A stretch of 64,000 nucleotides of DNA from contig JAFEGO010000092.1 of NCBI GenBank assembly GCA_018239845.1, forward strand, positions 1-64,000. The letters run 5' to 3'. The notes below the pieces were generated by a model. It had not been told where the DNA came from, ran no database searches, and saw nothing but the letters and a program-made list of their open reading frames with translations. Positions 8,803-18,260 of the stretch are shown here, one piece after another (the stretch's first letter is position 1; every line of letters begins with the position of its first letter). Source of the stretch: Verrucomicrobiota bacterium. Its GTDB lineage: Bacteria > Verrucomicrobiota > Verrucomicrobiia > Opitutales > Opitutaceae. Position numbers and translations under genes: made by a program.

Positions 8803-8874
8803 CGGACGCCTCTCCGAGGCGTCCGTCAGCGTCGCAAGTCGAATGGGTCCCGCGGACGGCTCGGAGTGCCGTCC
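8803..8874. repeat. Pair of GC-rich hairpins between convergent genes
   Basis: A 9-base stem (8803-8811 with 8817-8825) and a 7-base stem (8854-8860 with 8868-8874) fill the gap between two convergent genes. Neither is followed by a clear T run. The second, read on the minus strand as GTAGGGACGGC..., looks like a REP-type element. Confidence 0.6.
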
Positions 8875-8901
8875 CTACCTTTAGCCACTGCGAGACAGCG
8901 C

Positions 8902-11094
8902 TCAGGGTCGCAGGCGCGCGAGACCGAGCTCGGTGCCGTTGGCATCGCGCAGGATGATCAGCGTGCGCGCGAGCGAGAACCGGCGGTCGGCGCGGTTGAA
9001 ATAGACGCGCAGGAGGGCTGCGCCCGTGGAACCGGTGGCGGGATCGCCTTGGAGCGTGATGGGCGTGAGCTCGAGGCGGGCGTTGGTGGCGTCGAGGTGC
9101 AGCGAGGCGGGGGAGTCCATTTCGGCGAACTCGACGGAGGCGATTTTCTGACCCGGTGAGAGGAGCAGCGGAATTTCGACGAGCGTGTTGAAAGGGTCGG
9201 AGGGATTCGCGGCGGCGGGGCGTTCGCGGACCTCGGCGGTGAGGAGCGGGGCGATGCGGCGGCCGCGGCGCACGCGGAACTCGAAGCCATCGATCGTGAA
9301 GGCGGGGGTGTATTCGCGCATCACGTAGTCGTAGAGCGGACCCCCGGGGGTGAGGCCGCGCGCACGGAGGAAATCGAGGTGGCCGGCCTGCACGATCACG
9401 GCGCTGCGGGGGTGGGCGGCGAGGGCGCGGATGATCGCCTGCTGTTGCGCGTCGTCGAGCAGGGAGAACCAGTGCGTGACGTTGGCGAGCGTCGGCGCGG
9501 GGAGGTCGGTCCAGAGGTTGAAGCTGAACATGCCGGGCAGCGAGAAGAGCACGTCGGCGTGCGCGGCGGCGTTGAGGCTGAGCAGGCGGTAGGTGGCCGT
9601 CGTGCTGTCGGGCAGCCGCAGGCTCGCGGCGCCGGGCAAACCGAGCGGGCGGCTGTCGAGGTAGCGCGTGCCGATCTGCACGAGCCGGCTGCCGGTGACG
9701 AGGGCGGCGAGGATAAGGACGAATTGGGAGGCGAGGCGGATCTTGTCGGCGGGGACGAGCAGGCGTTTGCGCAGCCAGCCGGCGGCGGAGACGCAGCCGA
9801 GCGCGGCGAGGGGCAGCGCGAGAAACGTGCCCCACGCGATCTGGCTGCCGGGCACGGGATAAGGGTGGAGCCACTGGCCGAGGAGCAGGAGCGCGAGCCA
9901 CGTACGGGCGGTGAGCGAGGTTTCGCCGGGCAGCGGCCAGAGGAAAATCCAGAGGAAAGGCAGGGCGTGCGCGAAGACCGCGTTGTCCGGGCTGTAGAGC
10001 GGGAAGCGGAGGAGGACCGCCGCGAGGGCGAGGGAGGCGAGAAAGCGCAGCGCGGCGACGGCGTGGTGAATCGCGGGAAATTTCCGGCGCGCAGCGATGG
10101 CGAACAGAAAGAGCGCGAGCGAAACGGCGGCTCCGGCGGTGGTGCCGGCGGGCCACGGGAAAACGAGGCTGAAGTGCGTGGGATGGCGCAGCGGGCCGAG
10201 CAGCGTGCCCTCGATGATTTCGGCGAACGTGGTGCCGCGCGCGAGGATCACGCCGAGCACCACGACCGAGATGGCGACACCGCCGAGGAGCGCGGCGATG
10301 AATTCGCGTCCGCCGAGGCGCAGGCGCGGCTCGGTCGCGGCGGCGAGACCGGCGGCCCCGGCGGCGGGCACCGCGGCGAGGGCGAAGACGAGCGCGTAGG
10401 TTTGCACCCACGGCGTGCCGAGCAGGGCGCGCATCAGGGCGAAGGGCAGCACAGCGAGCCCGGCGGCGATCAGCCACGGGGCGAAGCGGCGCAGCGTGGG
10501 CGAGGCCGCGTGCAGCAGGAAAAACGCGAGCACGCTGAGCGCGGCGAAGACGCCGACGTTGATCTTGGTGAGGATCAGCGCGGCCGAGATGGCCCCGGCG
10601 AGCGCGGCCCAGCGCGTGGTTTTATCCGCGGCGAGCCAGCCGTAGCCGAGGGCGCCGAGCGCGGCGGTGAGCACGGCGATGAGCGCGCCCGGGTGGTTGG
10701 GCTCGCTGACCATGATCCAGAGATAGACGAAGACCGCGGCGAGCGTGGCGAGCGCGGCGCCGAAATGTTTGGTCGCGCGCCAGACGAGCGCGGTGGAAAG
10801 CCCCGCGGCTCCGGCCCACGCGAGGAGGGTGAGCAGCCGGCCCGCGACGTGCGTGAGCGGCAGGCCGAGCGCGTGCAGCGCGGCGTAGAGCACGTAGGGC
10901 AGCGGGCCGTACTGAGTGTAAACGGTGTCGTAGAGGTGGCCGTGCTCCGCGAAATTCTTCAGCGAGAAGAGCACGTAGCCCTCGTCGTCGTAGAGCATGA
11001 ACGTGCTGAACATCATCAACCCCGCCGCCACGGTGAGCACGAGCCCCGCGAGCGAGAGGACGATGACGGGCAGGCTGGACTGGCGCGGAATCAA
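8902..11094 (-). CDS. Large membrane protein, GT39-like glycosyltransferase
   Basis: A 730-residue protein with about 12 hydrophobic segments in its first 450 residues and a soluble C-terminal domain. The sequence YDDEGYVLFSLKNF places Asp36-Asp37-Glu38 just after the first helix, and a TQYGPLPY motif follows. This is the usual arrangement of lipid-phosphate-sugar-dependent membrane glycosyltransferases. The start is a TTG overlapping the stop of the upstream GT2 gene by four bases (TTGA), so it is translationally coupled. It is the last gene of a minus-strand run from 14414 to 8902. Co-transcription with a polyprenyl-phosphate sugar synthase suggests that enzyme supplies its donor. Confidence 0.65.
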   Translation of the reverse strand: MIPRQSSLPVIVLSLAGLVLTVAAGLMMFSTFMLYDDEGYVLFSLKNFAEHGHLYDTVYTQYGPLPYVLYAALHALGLPLTHVAGRLLTLLAWAGAAGLSTALVWRATKHFGAALATLAAVFVYLWIMVSEPNHPGALIAVLTAALGALGYGWLAADKTTRWAALAGAISAALILTKINVGVFAALSVLAFFLLHAASPTLRRFAPWLIAAGLAVLPFALMRALLGTPWVQTYALVFALAAVPAAGAAGLAAATEPRLRLGGREFIAALLGGVAISVVVLGVILARGTTFAEIIEGTLLGPLRHPTHFSLVFPWPAGTTAGAAVSLALFLFAIAARRKFPAIHHAVAALRFLASLALAAVLLRFPLYSPDNAVFAHALPFLWIFLWPLPGETSLTARTWLALLLLGQWLHPYPVPGSQIAWGTFLALPLAALGCVSAAGWLRKRLLVPADKIRLASQFVLILAALVTGSRLVQIGTRYLDSRPLGLPGAASLRLPDSTTATYRLLSLNAAAHADVLFSLPGMFSFNLWTDLPAPTLANVTHWFSLLDDAQQQAIIRALAAHPRSAVIVQAGHLDFLRARGLTPGGPLYDYVMREYTPAFTIDGFEFRVRRGRRIAPLLTAEVRERPAAANPSDPFNTLVEIPLLLSPGQKIASVEFAEMDSPASLHLDATNARLELTPITLQGDPATGSTGAALLRVYFNRADRRFSLARTLIILRDANGTELGLARLRP

Positions 11095-12035
11095 GGCCGA
11101 CGCGAGGGTTTCACGAGATAGACGGGCCGCTGCTTCACCTCATCGTAGATGCGGCCGAGGTATTCGCCGAGGACGCCGATGCCGATCAGCTGCACGCCGC
11201 CGAGGAAGAGCACGAGCGTGACGAGTGTGGTAAAACCGGTGGCGGCCGTCTCGATGCCGATGATCCGGCGGATGGCGAAAAACAGGCCGACGGCAAAACC
11301 GCTGATCGCGATGAAAATGCCGGTGTAGGTCAGCAGGCGGAGCGGGAGGTAGGAAAAACTAAAGAGACCATCGAGCGCGTAGCGGATGAGCCGGCCGAGG
11401 GTTTGCTGGGGCTCGCCGGCGGCGCGTTCCTGGCGGTCGTACGGCACGTCGGCGGTGGGGAAGCCGATCCACGCGCGGAGGCCGGGGAAAAACCGGTGGC
11501 GCTCCGGGAGCTGGCCGAAGGCCTCGACGGCGGCGCGGCCGAGCAGGCCGAAGGTGCCGGTGTTGGCCTCGACGGGGTAGTCGATGAGTTTGCCGAACAC
11601 CCGGTGAAAAGTATCGAAGCCGACGCGGCGCAGGCCCGTCTCCTGGCGCGAGCGGCGGGTGGCGCGCACGACCTCGGCGCCGTCGCGCCACGCGGCGACG
11701 AGCGCGGGGATGACCTCGGGCGGGTCCTGCAGGTCGGCGTCCATCGTGACGACGGCATCCGCGTCAGTGGCGGCGGCGAGGCCGGCGGCGAGGGCACTCT
11801 GGAAACCGAAGTTGCGCGAGAGCTCGATGAGACGGAAACGCGGATCGCGCAGGGCCTGCGCGCGGATGAGTTCAGCCGAGCGGTCGCGGCTGCCGTCGTC
11901 GATCAGCTGGGCGCGCCACGTGCAGCCGGGCTGGGCGTCAAAAAGCGCGGTCAGCCGCGCGAAGAGCTCGGGCAGCACCAGCTCTTCGTTGAAGACGGGG
12001 ATGACGAGGGCGACGGTGGGACGGGAAGCGGTCAT
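11091..12035 (-). CDS. GT2 polyprenyl-phosphate glycosyltransferase (GtrB/ArnC-like)
   Basis: A 314-residue enzyme that should transfer a nucleotide-sugar to undecaprenyl phosphate on the cytoplasmic face. The GT-A domain carries DDGSRD (47-51 region) and the metal-binding MDADLQDPP (about 98-106). Two C-terminal transmembrane helices (about 235-290) end in the LGEYLGRIYDEVKQRPVY motif, which is diagnostic of the GtrB/DPM1-type family. The length fits. It overlaps both neighbours by four bases, in an operon with two large membrane glycosyltransferases that probably consume its product. The sugar (Glc, Ara4N, GlcNAc or other) cannot be read from sequence. Confidence 0.88.
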   Translation of the reverse strand: MTASRPTVALVIPVFNEELVLPELFARLTALFDAQPGCTWRAQLIDDGSRDRSAELIRAQALRDPRFRLIELSRNFGFQSALAAGLAAATDADAVVTMDADLQDPPEVIPALVAAWRDGAEVVRATRRSRQETGLRRVGFDTFHRVFGKLIDYPVEANTGTFGLLGRAAVEAFGQLPERHRFFPGLRAWIGFPTADVPYDRQERAAGEPQQTLGRLIRYALDGLFSFSYLPLRLLTYTGIFIAISGFAVGLFFAIRRIIGIETAATGFTTLVTLVLFLGGVQLIGIGVLGEYLGRIYDEVKQRPVYLVKPSRRP

Positions 12036-13699
12036 GGAGCGGACGGCTGGAGGCGGGCACGCACGAGAGCCAGCATGAGGACGGCGGCGAGGAGGGCGAG
12101 CACAAGCGCGGGGGGCGCCGGGAAAACATCCGTAAAAAACGCGAGATGGTTGCGGATCTTGCCGCCGAGGTTGAGGAGGGCCACGCCATTATAACTGGTG
12201 AGGGTGTCGGCGGAGTCACGGCCCGGGGCGAGCCAGCGGTCGAGCAGGTAGCTCTGCGCGCCGAATTGGAGGGCGATGCCGAGGACGAAGTCGAGGGTGG
12301 CGCCGGCGATCAGCGCGAGCCGCCAGCTGCGGCTGAGCTGCGCCCACGCGGCGGCGAGCACGGCGAGCCCGAGGACGACGATCGTCTGGAGACAGATGTG
12401 CGCGAGCCCCCAGGTGTCGCGCGCGCCGTGCACCGCGATGCCGAGAAAAATCCCGCCGCCGGCGAAGAGGAGCCAGAAGGCACGGCTGCGCGTGGCGAAC
12501 GTGCGCCAGCGGCGGACGAGTTCAATCGAGAGCACGAGCCAGCCGACGGAGCCAAAGACGAAGAGGAGGTTGACCTGGTAGAGTTGGAAGAACCAATCGC
12601 GCCACCAGCCCCACGGGCTGCGCTGCGCGATGAACGCGGCGTCGGGCGAGCGCAGGAAATGCGGGACCACGGTGTCGCGGAGATTGAGGGCGATCTTGAG
12701 CAGCTGGTTGCCGTGCTGCGCGTCGTGCGACGTGACGGAAGAGTTCGAGAGAAACGTGGTGGACGCGCCGTAGGCGGCGAGCGACCAGCCGAACCACGTG
12801 AGCAGCAGCGCCGCCGACAGGGCAAAGACCGCGGGGCGGAAACGCGGCGGCCAGAGGAGCCACGCGAGCGCGAGGAGCAGCGCGTACGGGACGGCGGAGT
12901 AGTGCGTGAGGATGCCGGCCGCGAGGGCGGCGGCGCAGAGCGGCGCGGCGGCGGGCGGCGCATCCGAGTCGCGGGCGCGGAGGAAAAAATAGAGGCCGCC
13001 GAGCACCCACATGACGGTGATGAGTTTGGTCCACGCGAAAGTGGCGTTTTCCACGAAGCACGGACTGACGAGCAGCAGCGCGGCGAGCACCGCGATGGCG
13101 CGGCTCCCGCCGAAGCGCCGCGCGAGGAGCGCAGCGGGGAGGAAGGCGAGGGCGTTGAGTAGAGCGGTGAAGAGCTGGTACTGCGCGTAGCTCGCCGACG
13201 AGAGGGCGAGAAAGGCGCCGGTAACGAGATTGGCGAGCGGCGGCCGCGCGGGCAGGGCGTAGGAGCCGAGGAACTTCGTATCCAGCGGCAGTCGCTCTAC
13301 GAAGAAACGCGCGCGTTCCCAATGCTCGGCCCAGTCGCCCGCCCAGCCGCCGCCGGAGTAACTCGCGATGAAAAACAGCCAGCCCACGCACCACGCGGCG
13401 ACGAGCCCCTGGCTGATGAGCAGGTTTTTTACGTCGGCATCGCGAAGGGTGGCGATGAGTTCGGCCCGGCGGAAAAAAAGGCCGGCGACGGCGAGCAGTG
13501 GGAGGGCCCAGTGGACGACCGGCGGGAGCCCGGCGACAAAGGTGGCGAAGGCGAAGAGATAGACGCCGAGCAGCGAGAGCAGGACGGATGCGGTGAGTTT
13601 TTCCGCCGGATCGAGCGTGAGGCGCGCGGCGAGAGGCCACGCAAGGCCGAGGACGGTGAGGGCGAAGACCGCGAGACTGGCGAACAGCGGGAGGAGCAT
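12032..13699 (-). CDS. Polytopic membrane protein, probable glycosyltransferase
   Basis: A 555-residue integral membrane protein with about 12 hydrophobic segments. Its first large loop has SYSGGGWAGDWAEHWERARF, with Asp122 and Glu125 in the place of the acidic catalytic residues of GT39-like enzymes, then an LPARPPLANLV segment. That pattern recurs in bacterial lipid-linked sugar transferases, but similarity is too low to name a family firmly. It overlaps the GtrB-like gene by four bases, so the two are probably translated together. It could alternatively be a polymerase-like membrane protein. Confidence 0.6.
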   Translation of the reverse strand: MLLPLFASLAVFALTVLGLAWPLAARLTLDPAEKLTASVLLSLLGVYLFAFATFVAGLPPVVHWALPLLAVAGLFFRRAELIATLRDADVKNLLISQGLVAAWCVGWLFFIASYSGGGWAGDWAEHWERARFFVERLPLDTKFLGSYALPARPPLANLVTGAFLALSSASYAQYQLFTALLNALAFLPAALLARRFGGSRAIAVLAALLLVSPCFVENATFAWTKLITVMWVLGGLYFFLRARDSDAPPAAAPLCAAALAAGILTHYSAVPYALLLALAWLLWPPRFRPAVFALSAALLLTWFGWSLAAYGASTTFLSNSSVTSHDAQHGNQLLKIALNLRDTVVPHFLRSPDAAFIAQRSPWGWWRDWFFQLYQVNLLFVFGSVGWLVLSIELVRRWRTFATRSRAFWLLFAGGGIFLGIAVHGARDTWGLAHICLQTIVVLGLAVLAAAWAQLSRSWRLALIAGATLDFVLGIALQFGAQSYLLDRWLAPGRDSADTLTSYNGVALLNLGGKIRNHLAFFTDVFPAPPALVLALLAAVLMLALVRARLQPSAP

Positions 13700-13724
13700 G
13701 GCGGGCCGCGGCTCGCGCAGGGCG

Positions 13725-14414
13725 TCAGCGGAAGAAATTATACTTCACAATCGCGTACAGGGCGCGGAAACCGTCGCGCCAGCCGATCTTTTTGCCCTCG
13801 GCGTAGGTGCGGCCGTAGTAGCTGATGCCGACCTCGTAGATCACGCAGTTGAGCTTGGCGACCTTGGCGGTGATCTCGGGCTCGAAGCCGAAGCGGTTTT
13901 CCTCGATGGTGATCTTCTGCAGGATCTCGCGGCGGAAGACCTTGTAGCAGGTCTCCATGTCCGTGAGGTTGAGGTTGGTCGCCATGTTGGAGAGGAGCGT
14001 GAGCACCTTGTTGCCGACCATGTGCCAGAAATAGACCACGCGATGGGCGTCGCCCCCGGCAAAGCGCGAGCCGAAGACGGCGTCGGCCTTGCCCTCGATG
14101 AGAGGGCGGAGGAGCTTGGGGTATTCCTGCGGGTCGTACTCGAGGTCGGCATCCTGCACGATGACGGCATCGCCCGTGGCGGCGGCAAAACCGGTGCGGA
14201 GCGCGGCGCCCTTCCCCTGGTTGACGTCGTGGTAGATGATGCGGTCCACGAGCGGGGCGATCTGGGTGCGGAGCAGGTCGCGGGTGCCGTCGCGCGAGCA
14301 GTCGTCCACGATGATGATCTCCTTGTCGGCCACGGGGGCGGCGCGCACGCGGTCCACGATGGTGCGGATGGTCTTGGTCTCGTTGTAGCAGGGGATGACG
14401 ATGGTGAGCTTCAT
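13725..14414 (-). CDS. GT2 glycosyltransferase, DPM1-like
   Basis: A 229-residue soluble GT-A enzyme related to dolichol-phosphate-mannose synthases. The N-terminal strand VIPCYNE, the nucleotide-binding DDCSRDGT (37-44), [11 protein letters not shown] and the metal-binding [13 protein letters not shown] (87-99) are all present. It lacks the C-terminal transmembrane pair of the 11091-12035 enzyme, as DPM1 does. It probably charges a polyprenyl phosphate with a hexose for the membrane glycosyltransferases nearby. It is the first gene of the four-gene minus-strand run and diverges from the flippase gene. Confidence 0.88.
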   Translation of the reverse strand: MKLTIVIPCYNETKTIRTIVDRVRAAPVADKEIIIVDDCSRDGTRDLLRTQIAPLVDRIIYHDVNQGKGAALRTGFAAATGDAVIVQDADLEYDPQEYPKLLRPLIEGKADAVFGSRFAGGDAHRVVYFWHMVGNKVLTLLSNMATNLNLTDMETCYKVFRREILQKITIEENRFGFEPEITAKVAKLNCVIYEVGISYYGRTYAEGKKIGWRDGFRALYAIVKYNFFR

Positions 14415-14549
14415 GCAGGCGCTATCCGGCAGGCTAGGGCCGGCCGGGACGGGGGAAAGCCTTTTCCCAATGGGCTCGGGTGGTTTACGAACGGTTCACG
14501 GCGGAGCAAGAGGGTTGAATACGAGGAGAGGGGTCAGCAGGCTGGGCGG

Positions 14550-15875
14550 GTGTGGTCCAGACTTAGACAACTGCTGAGCCGGCCGGGGGCGCGGGAGGCG
14601 GCGCGCAACCTCGGGTGGCTCGTCGCCGAAAAGGGCGCGCGGCTCGTGCTGAACGTCGGCGTGGGCTTCTGGGTCGCGCGTTACCTAGGGCCCGCGCAGT
14701 TTGGCGCGCTCAACTTTGCCATCGCGGTGGTGGGCATCGTGGCGCTGTTCGCCGAGCTCGGGCTCGAGGCCGTGGTGCGCCGCGAACTCGTTCGCGCACC
14801 GGCCGACGGTGGGCGCGTGCTTGCGACGACCGCGGGGCTGCGGCTCGCGGGCGGGGCGCTGGCGGCCGGACTGCTCGCGGCGGGCGTGATTTTGAGCGGC
14901 GCGACAGGGACGGGGCGGGCGCTGCTGCTGGTGACGGGGCTGACCTTGTTTCAACCGGCGTTGACCGTGGCGGACCTGTGGTTTCAGGCGCGGTTGCAGG
15001 CGAAGTTTTCCGTGCTCGCGCAACTGGGTGCGCTGGCCGCAGGGGCGGCGGTGCGGGTGGCGCTGATCGCAGCGCACGGACCGCTGGTGGGGTTTGCGTG
15101 GGCGCTTGTGCTGGAGATGGCGGTGGCGGGAATCTTGTTTTTTGCGCTGGCGCGACGGGAAGGCCGTACGGAGCTGGGCGGGGCGTTTGACTCGGCGGTG
15201 GCGCGGCGGCTGATGCGCGAGGCGTGGCCGCTCATGCTGTCGGGCTTTGCCGTGATGCTCTACATGCGGATCGATGCGGTGATGCTGCGGCAGCTCGCGG
15301 GCGAAGCGGAGGTGGGGATCTATGCGGCGGCCACCCGGTTTACGGAGGTCTGGTACTTTGTGCCGGTGGCGCTGGCGTCGAGCCTGCTGCCCGCGCTGCT
15401 GCGGGCGCGCGAGCGCGGCCCGGCCGAGTATGCGGCGCGGCTGCAAGCGAGCTACGACCTGAATGCGGGCATCGCGTATGCGCTGGCGGTGCCGCTGGCG
15501 CTGGCGGCGCCGTGGCTGATCCGCGCGGCCTACGGCCCGGAGTTTGTGGCGGCGGGCCCGGTGCTGGCGCTGCACGCGTGGTCGAGTGTGTTTGTTTTTC
15601 TCGGCGTGGCGCGTTCGCAGTACCTCGTGAACGAAGGGCACACCCGCTTCTACCTCGGCTCGACGGTGGCGGGCCTGCTGGTGAACGTGGCGCTGAATTT
15701 CTGGCTGATCCCGCGGGAGGGCGCGTGGGGCGCCGCGCTGGCGACGGTGGTCGCGCAGGCGGTGGCGGCGTGGATCTCCACGTTTGGTTGCGCGCCGCTG
15801 CGGCCCACGGCATGGATGCAGACGAAAGCGTTGCTCATTCCCTTCACCTGGTACCGTCATGTCCGCCGCTCCTGA
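14550..15875 (+). CDS. Polysaccharide flippase (Wzx/MATE-like)
   Basis: About 441 residues with 12-14 hydrophobic segments, matching the oligosaccharide flippase fold that moves lipid-linked glycan across the inner membrane. The N-terminal NLGWLVAEKGARLVLNVGVGFWVARYLGP region is the conserved start of this family (helix 1), and the middle has LSGFAVMLYMRIDAVMLRQL. The start is uncertain. A GTG at 14550 puts a short basic stretch before helix 1; the frame is open further upstream, but that part is antisense to another gene. It overlaps the next gene by 17 bases and begins a four-gene operon. Confidence 0.82.
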   Translation: MWSRLRQLLSRPGAREAARNLGWLVAEKGARLVLNVGVGFWVARYLGPAQFGALNFAIAVVGIVALFAELGLEAVVRRELVRAPADGGRVLATTAGLRLAGGALAAGLLAAGVILSGATGTGRALLLVTGLTLFQPALTVADLWFQARLQAKFSVLAQLGALAAGAAVRVALIAAHGPLVGFAWALVLEMAVAGILFFALARREGRTELGGAFDSAVARRLMREAWPLMLSGFAVMLYMRIDAVMLRQLAGEAEVGIYAAATRFTEVWYFVPVALASSLLPALLRARERGPAEYAARLQASYDLNAGIAYALAVPLALAAPWLIRAAYGPEFVAAGPVLALHAWSSVFVFLGVARSQYLVNEGHTRFYLGSTVAGLLVNVALNFWLIPREGAWGAALATVVAQAVAAWISTFGCAPLRPTAWMQTKALLIPFTWYRHVRRS

Positions 15876-16542
15876 AGACCACCGTCCGCTCCCGCCCGCC
15901 ACCAAGGCGTGGCGGTTTCTCCGCCTGCTCGCGCGGCCGGCGCTGGCGCGGAAGCTCGGCACGCTCGTGACAGAAGGTTATCTCGAGCGCACGGGCTGGG
16001 TGCGCAGCGTGCAGGAGGGCGCCGTAGCCGCGGCGGATGGCGCCGCGCTGCCGTGGACGACGCTGCCCTTCATCGACTTCATCACGCCGCGGCTGAAGCC
16101 GGAGTGGACGGTCTTCGAATACGGCGCGGGGGCCTCGACGCGGTTTTATGCCGCGCGGGTCGCGACAGTGCTGGCCGTGGAGCACGATGACAATTTCGCC
16201 AAGATGCTGGCGCCTCGGCTGCCGAAAAACGCACGGCTTCTCGTGCGGCCGGAAGGTGACGCGAGCTACATTAACGCCGCCGCCGAATGCCAGTCGCGGC
16301 CGGATCTCGTGAGCGTGGATGGACGCGACCGCGTGCGCTGTGTGCAGGCGGCCCTCGGTGCGCTCGCGCCATCGGGGGTACTCGTGCTCGATGATGCGGA
16401 GCGGCCGGAGTACGCGCCGGCTTGGGCGGCGTTGAAGGCGGCGGGCTTTCGCGCGGTGGAGTTCTGGGGTCTCGCGCCGGGCGGCGTGGAGCGGAAGTGC
16501 ACCGCGGTGTTTTACCGCGACGGCAACGGATTGGGACTTTGA
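15859..16542 (+). CDS. Small class I methyltransferase-like protein
   Basis: A 227-residue protein. FEYGAGASTRFYA near residue 95 matches the glycine-rich SAM-binding loop of class I methyltransferases. The acidic end of strand 2 (VEHDDNF) and the segment VSVDGRDRVRCVQAAL follow in the right order. The start is ATG at 15859, inside the end of the flippase gene. The overlap points to coupled expression. It might act on a sugar residue of the glycan or on a hydroxyl of the carrier; no substrate motif is visible. Confidence 0.68.
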   Translation: MSAAPEDHRPLPPATKAWRFLRLLARPALARKLGTLVTEGYLERTGWVRSVQEGAVAAADGAALPWTTLPFIDFITPRLKPEWTVFEYGAGASTRFYAARVATVLAVEHDDNFAKMLAPRLPKNARLLVRPEGDASYINAAAECQSRPDLVSVDGRDRVRCVQAALGALAPSGVLVLDDAERPEYAPAWAALKAAGFRAVEFWGLAPGGVERKCTAVFYRDGNGLGL

Positions 16543-16550
16543 GGCCCCGC

Positions 16551-18260
16551 ATGGAGACGATCCCCGTGGTGCTTTTTGCGTATGCGCGGCCGGAGCACCT
16601 GGCGCGCGTGCTCGCCAAGCTGCGCGAGAATCGGGTGCCGCTCATCCTGGCGTACAGCGACGGACCCAAGGATGCGGTGGACGCGGCCAAGGTAGCGGCG
16701 GTGCGCGCGCAGTTGCGGGCGATCGACTGGGCGAAAGTGCAATTGACGGAGCGTCCGGAAAATCTCGGTCTCGGGCGCAACGTGCTGGCGGGCATCACCG
16801 CCGTGGCGGCGCAGTATCCCATGTTCATTGTCTGGGAAGATGATCTGATCTGCGTGCCCGGTACCTATGACTGGATCTGCGCGGCCCTGCGCCACTACCG
16901 CGAGGACACGCGCGTGATGAGTGTGACGGCCTGGACGCATCCACGCGTGACGCCCGGCGACGTCGGCGACCGGCCTTACTTCGATGCGCGGGCCGAGTGC
17001 TGGGTGTGGGGCACCTACGCGCGCGCGTGGCGCGGGATGGAGCAGAACGCGCAGGAAAAAATCGCCGCGATCACCGCGGCCGGCCAATCGCCGTCGGCCT
17101 ATGGCGCCGATCTGCCGGAGATGGCGCGGGTCGAGCGGCGCAAAAACATCTGGGCGGTGCGCTGGCTGTTTCACCATCTCCAGCACGGCGGCCTGTGTGT
17201 GCGTCCGCCGTGGAGCATGGTGGAGCACATCGGATTTGATGCCGGGGCGACCAACGCCGGCGAGGCGACGGAGTGGGCCAACCCGCCCCTGCGGACCTGC
17301 CCGCCGGTACCGGCCACGTGGCCGGACGTGCGCGAACACCCGGACGTGCGCGCCCTCTGGGCGGCGGCCAATCCCGCGCAGGGTAAATTTTCGCGGCTCC
17401 ACCAACGCATCGTCCGCCGGCTGCGACGCGAGTTGGCGCGCGTGGATTGGAAAACACCATTCAAGGCGCTCACGCCGCCTGCGGCCCGGGCCTGGCTGCG
17501 GCGGACGTTTGGCTGGCGGTGGTTTCGCGGCCACTACGGCTCCTGGGCTGAAGCGCGGGCGCAGGCCCGGGGCTATGACGATGCGGCAGGACTGGCGCGG
17601 GTCATCACGGCGACGCGCGCGGTCCGGATGGGGCAGGCGAGCTGGGAGCGCGACGGTGTGCTGTTCGCCGAGCCGCAGGTGCACGCGCCCCTGCTGGCGG
17701 CGTTGCAGGCCGCGGCCCGGGAAAACGCCGGGCGGCTGGCGGTGGTAGACTTTGGCGGGGCACTGGGCAGCACGTGGTGGCAGCACCGGGCGGCGCTGGC
17801 GGAGTTTTTCGTGATCTGGAAAGTAGTCGAGCAACCGGCGCTCGTGGCGGCGGGGCAAAGCGAATTCTCCGGCGACGGACTGGGGTTTTGCGCTTCGCTG
17901 GCGGAGGCCGGCGCCGGAGCGCGGCAGGTCGCGCTGCTCTCCAGCGTGCTGCCGTACGTGGATGCGCCGCATGCGCTGCTGGATGAGATCGTCGGGCTCG
18001 GTTTTGAACACGTGATCCTCGATCGCATGCCCTTCATCGACGCGGCGCAGGATCGGCTCGTGGTCCAGCACACGCCGCCCCGGCTGGGCGGCGGGAGCTA
18101 TCCGGCGTGGCTGTTTGCGCGCGCCGAAATCGCCCGGCACTTTGCCGCGGCCTATGACCTTGTGGCGGAATGGCCGGTGGAGTTCGATCAACTGGACGCG
18201 CGGGTGACGTATGCGGGCTGGCATTTTCGCCGGCGGGCTCCATCGAAGGGCGCACGATGA
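16551..18260 (+). CDS. Fusion: GT-A glycosyltransferase plus TIGR04325 methyltransferase
   Basis: A 569-residue two-domain protein. Residues 1-300 form a GT-A-like glycosyltransferase: VVLFAYARPEHL at the start, a RPENLGLGRNV segment, then VWEDDLI, an acidic DxD-like site near residue 95, and PYFDARAECWVWGTYARAW. Residues 330-565 look like the LIC12133/TIGR04325 methyltransferase family, with YGSWAEARAQARGYDD at the start, VVDFGGALGSTWWQ as SAM loop and LLSSVLPYVDAPHALLDE. These families usually occur as separate proteins in polysaccharide loci. The fusion suggests adding a sugar and methylating the product in one step. It lies 8 bases after the previous gene and overlaps the next by four. 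Confidence 0.78.
   Translation: METIPVVLFAYARPEHLARVLAKLRENRVPLILAYSDGPKDAVDAAKVAAVRAQLRAIDWAKVQLTERPENLGLGRNVLAGITAVAAQYPMFIVWEDDLICVPGTYDWICAALRHYREDTRVMSVTAWTHPRVTPGDVGDRPYFDARAECWVWGTYARAWRGMEQNAQEKIAAITAAGQSPSAYGADLPEMARVERRKNIWAVRWLFHHLQHGGLCVRPPWSMVEHIGFDAGATNAGEATEWANPPLRTCPPVPATWPDVREHPDVRALWAAANPAQGKFSRLHQRIVRRLRRELARVDWKTPFKALTPPAARAWLRRTFGWRWFRGHYGSWAEARAQARGYDDAAGLARVITATRAVRMGQASWERDGVLFAEPQVHAPLLAALQAAARENAGRLAVVDFGGALGSTWWQHRAALAEFFVIWKVVEQPALVAAGQSEFSGDGLGFCASLAEAGAGARQVALLSSVLPYVDAPHALLDEIVGLGFEHVILDRMPFIDAAQDRLVVQHTPPRLGGGSYPAWLFARAEIARHFAAAYDLVAEWPVEFDQLDARVTYAGWHFRRRAPSKGAR

Noticed and set aside
13593-14549. N-terminal extension of the flippase frame.
   Set aside because: It is antisense to the DPM1-like GT2 gene and contains no flippase-like sequence; the family start is after 14550.
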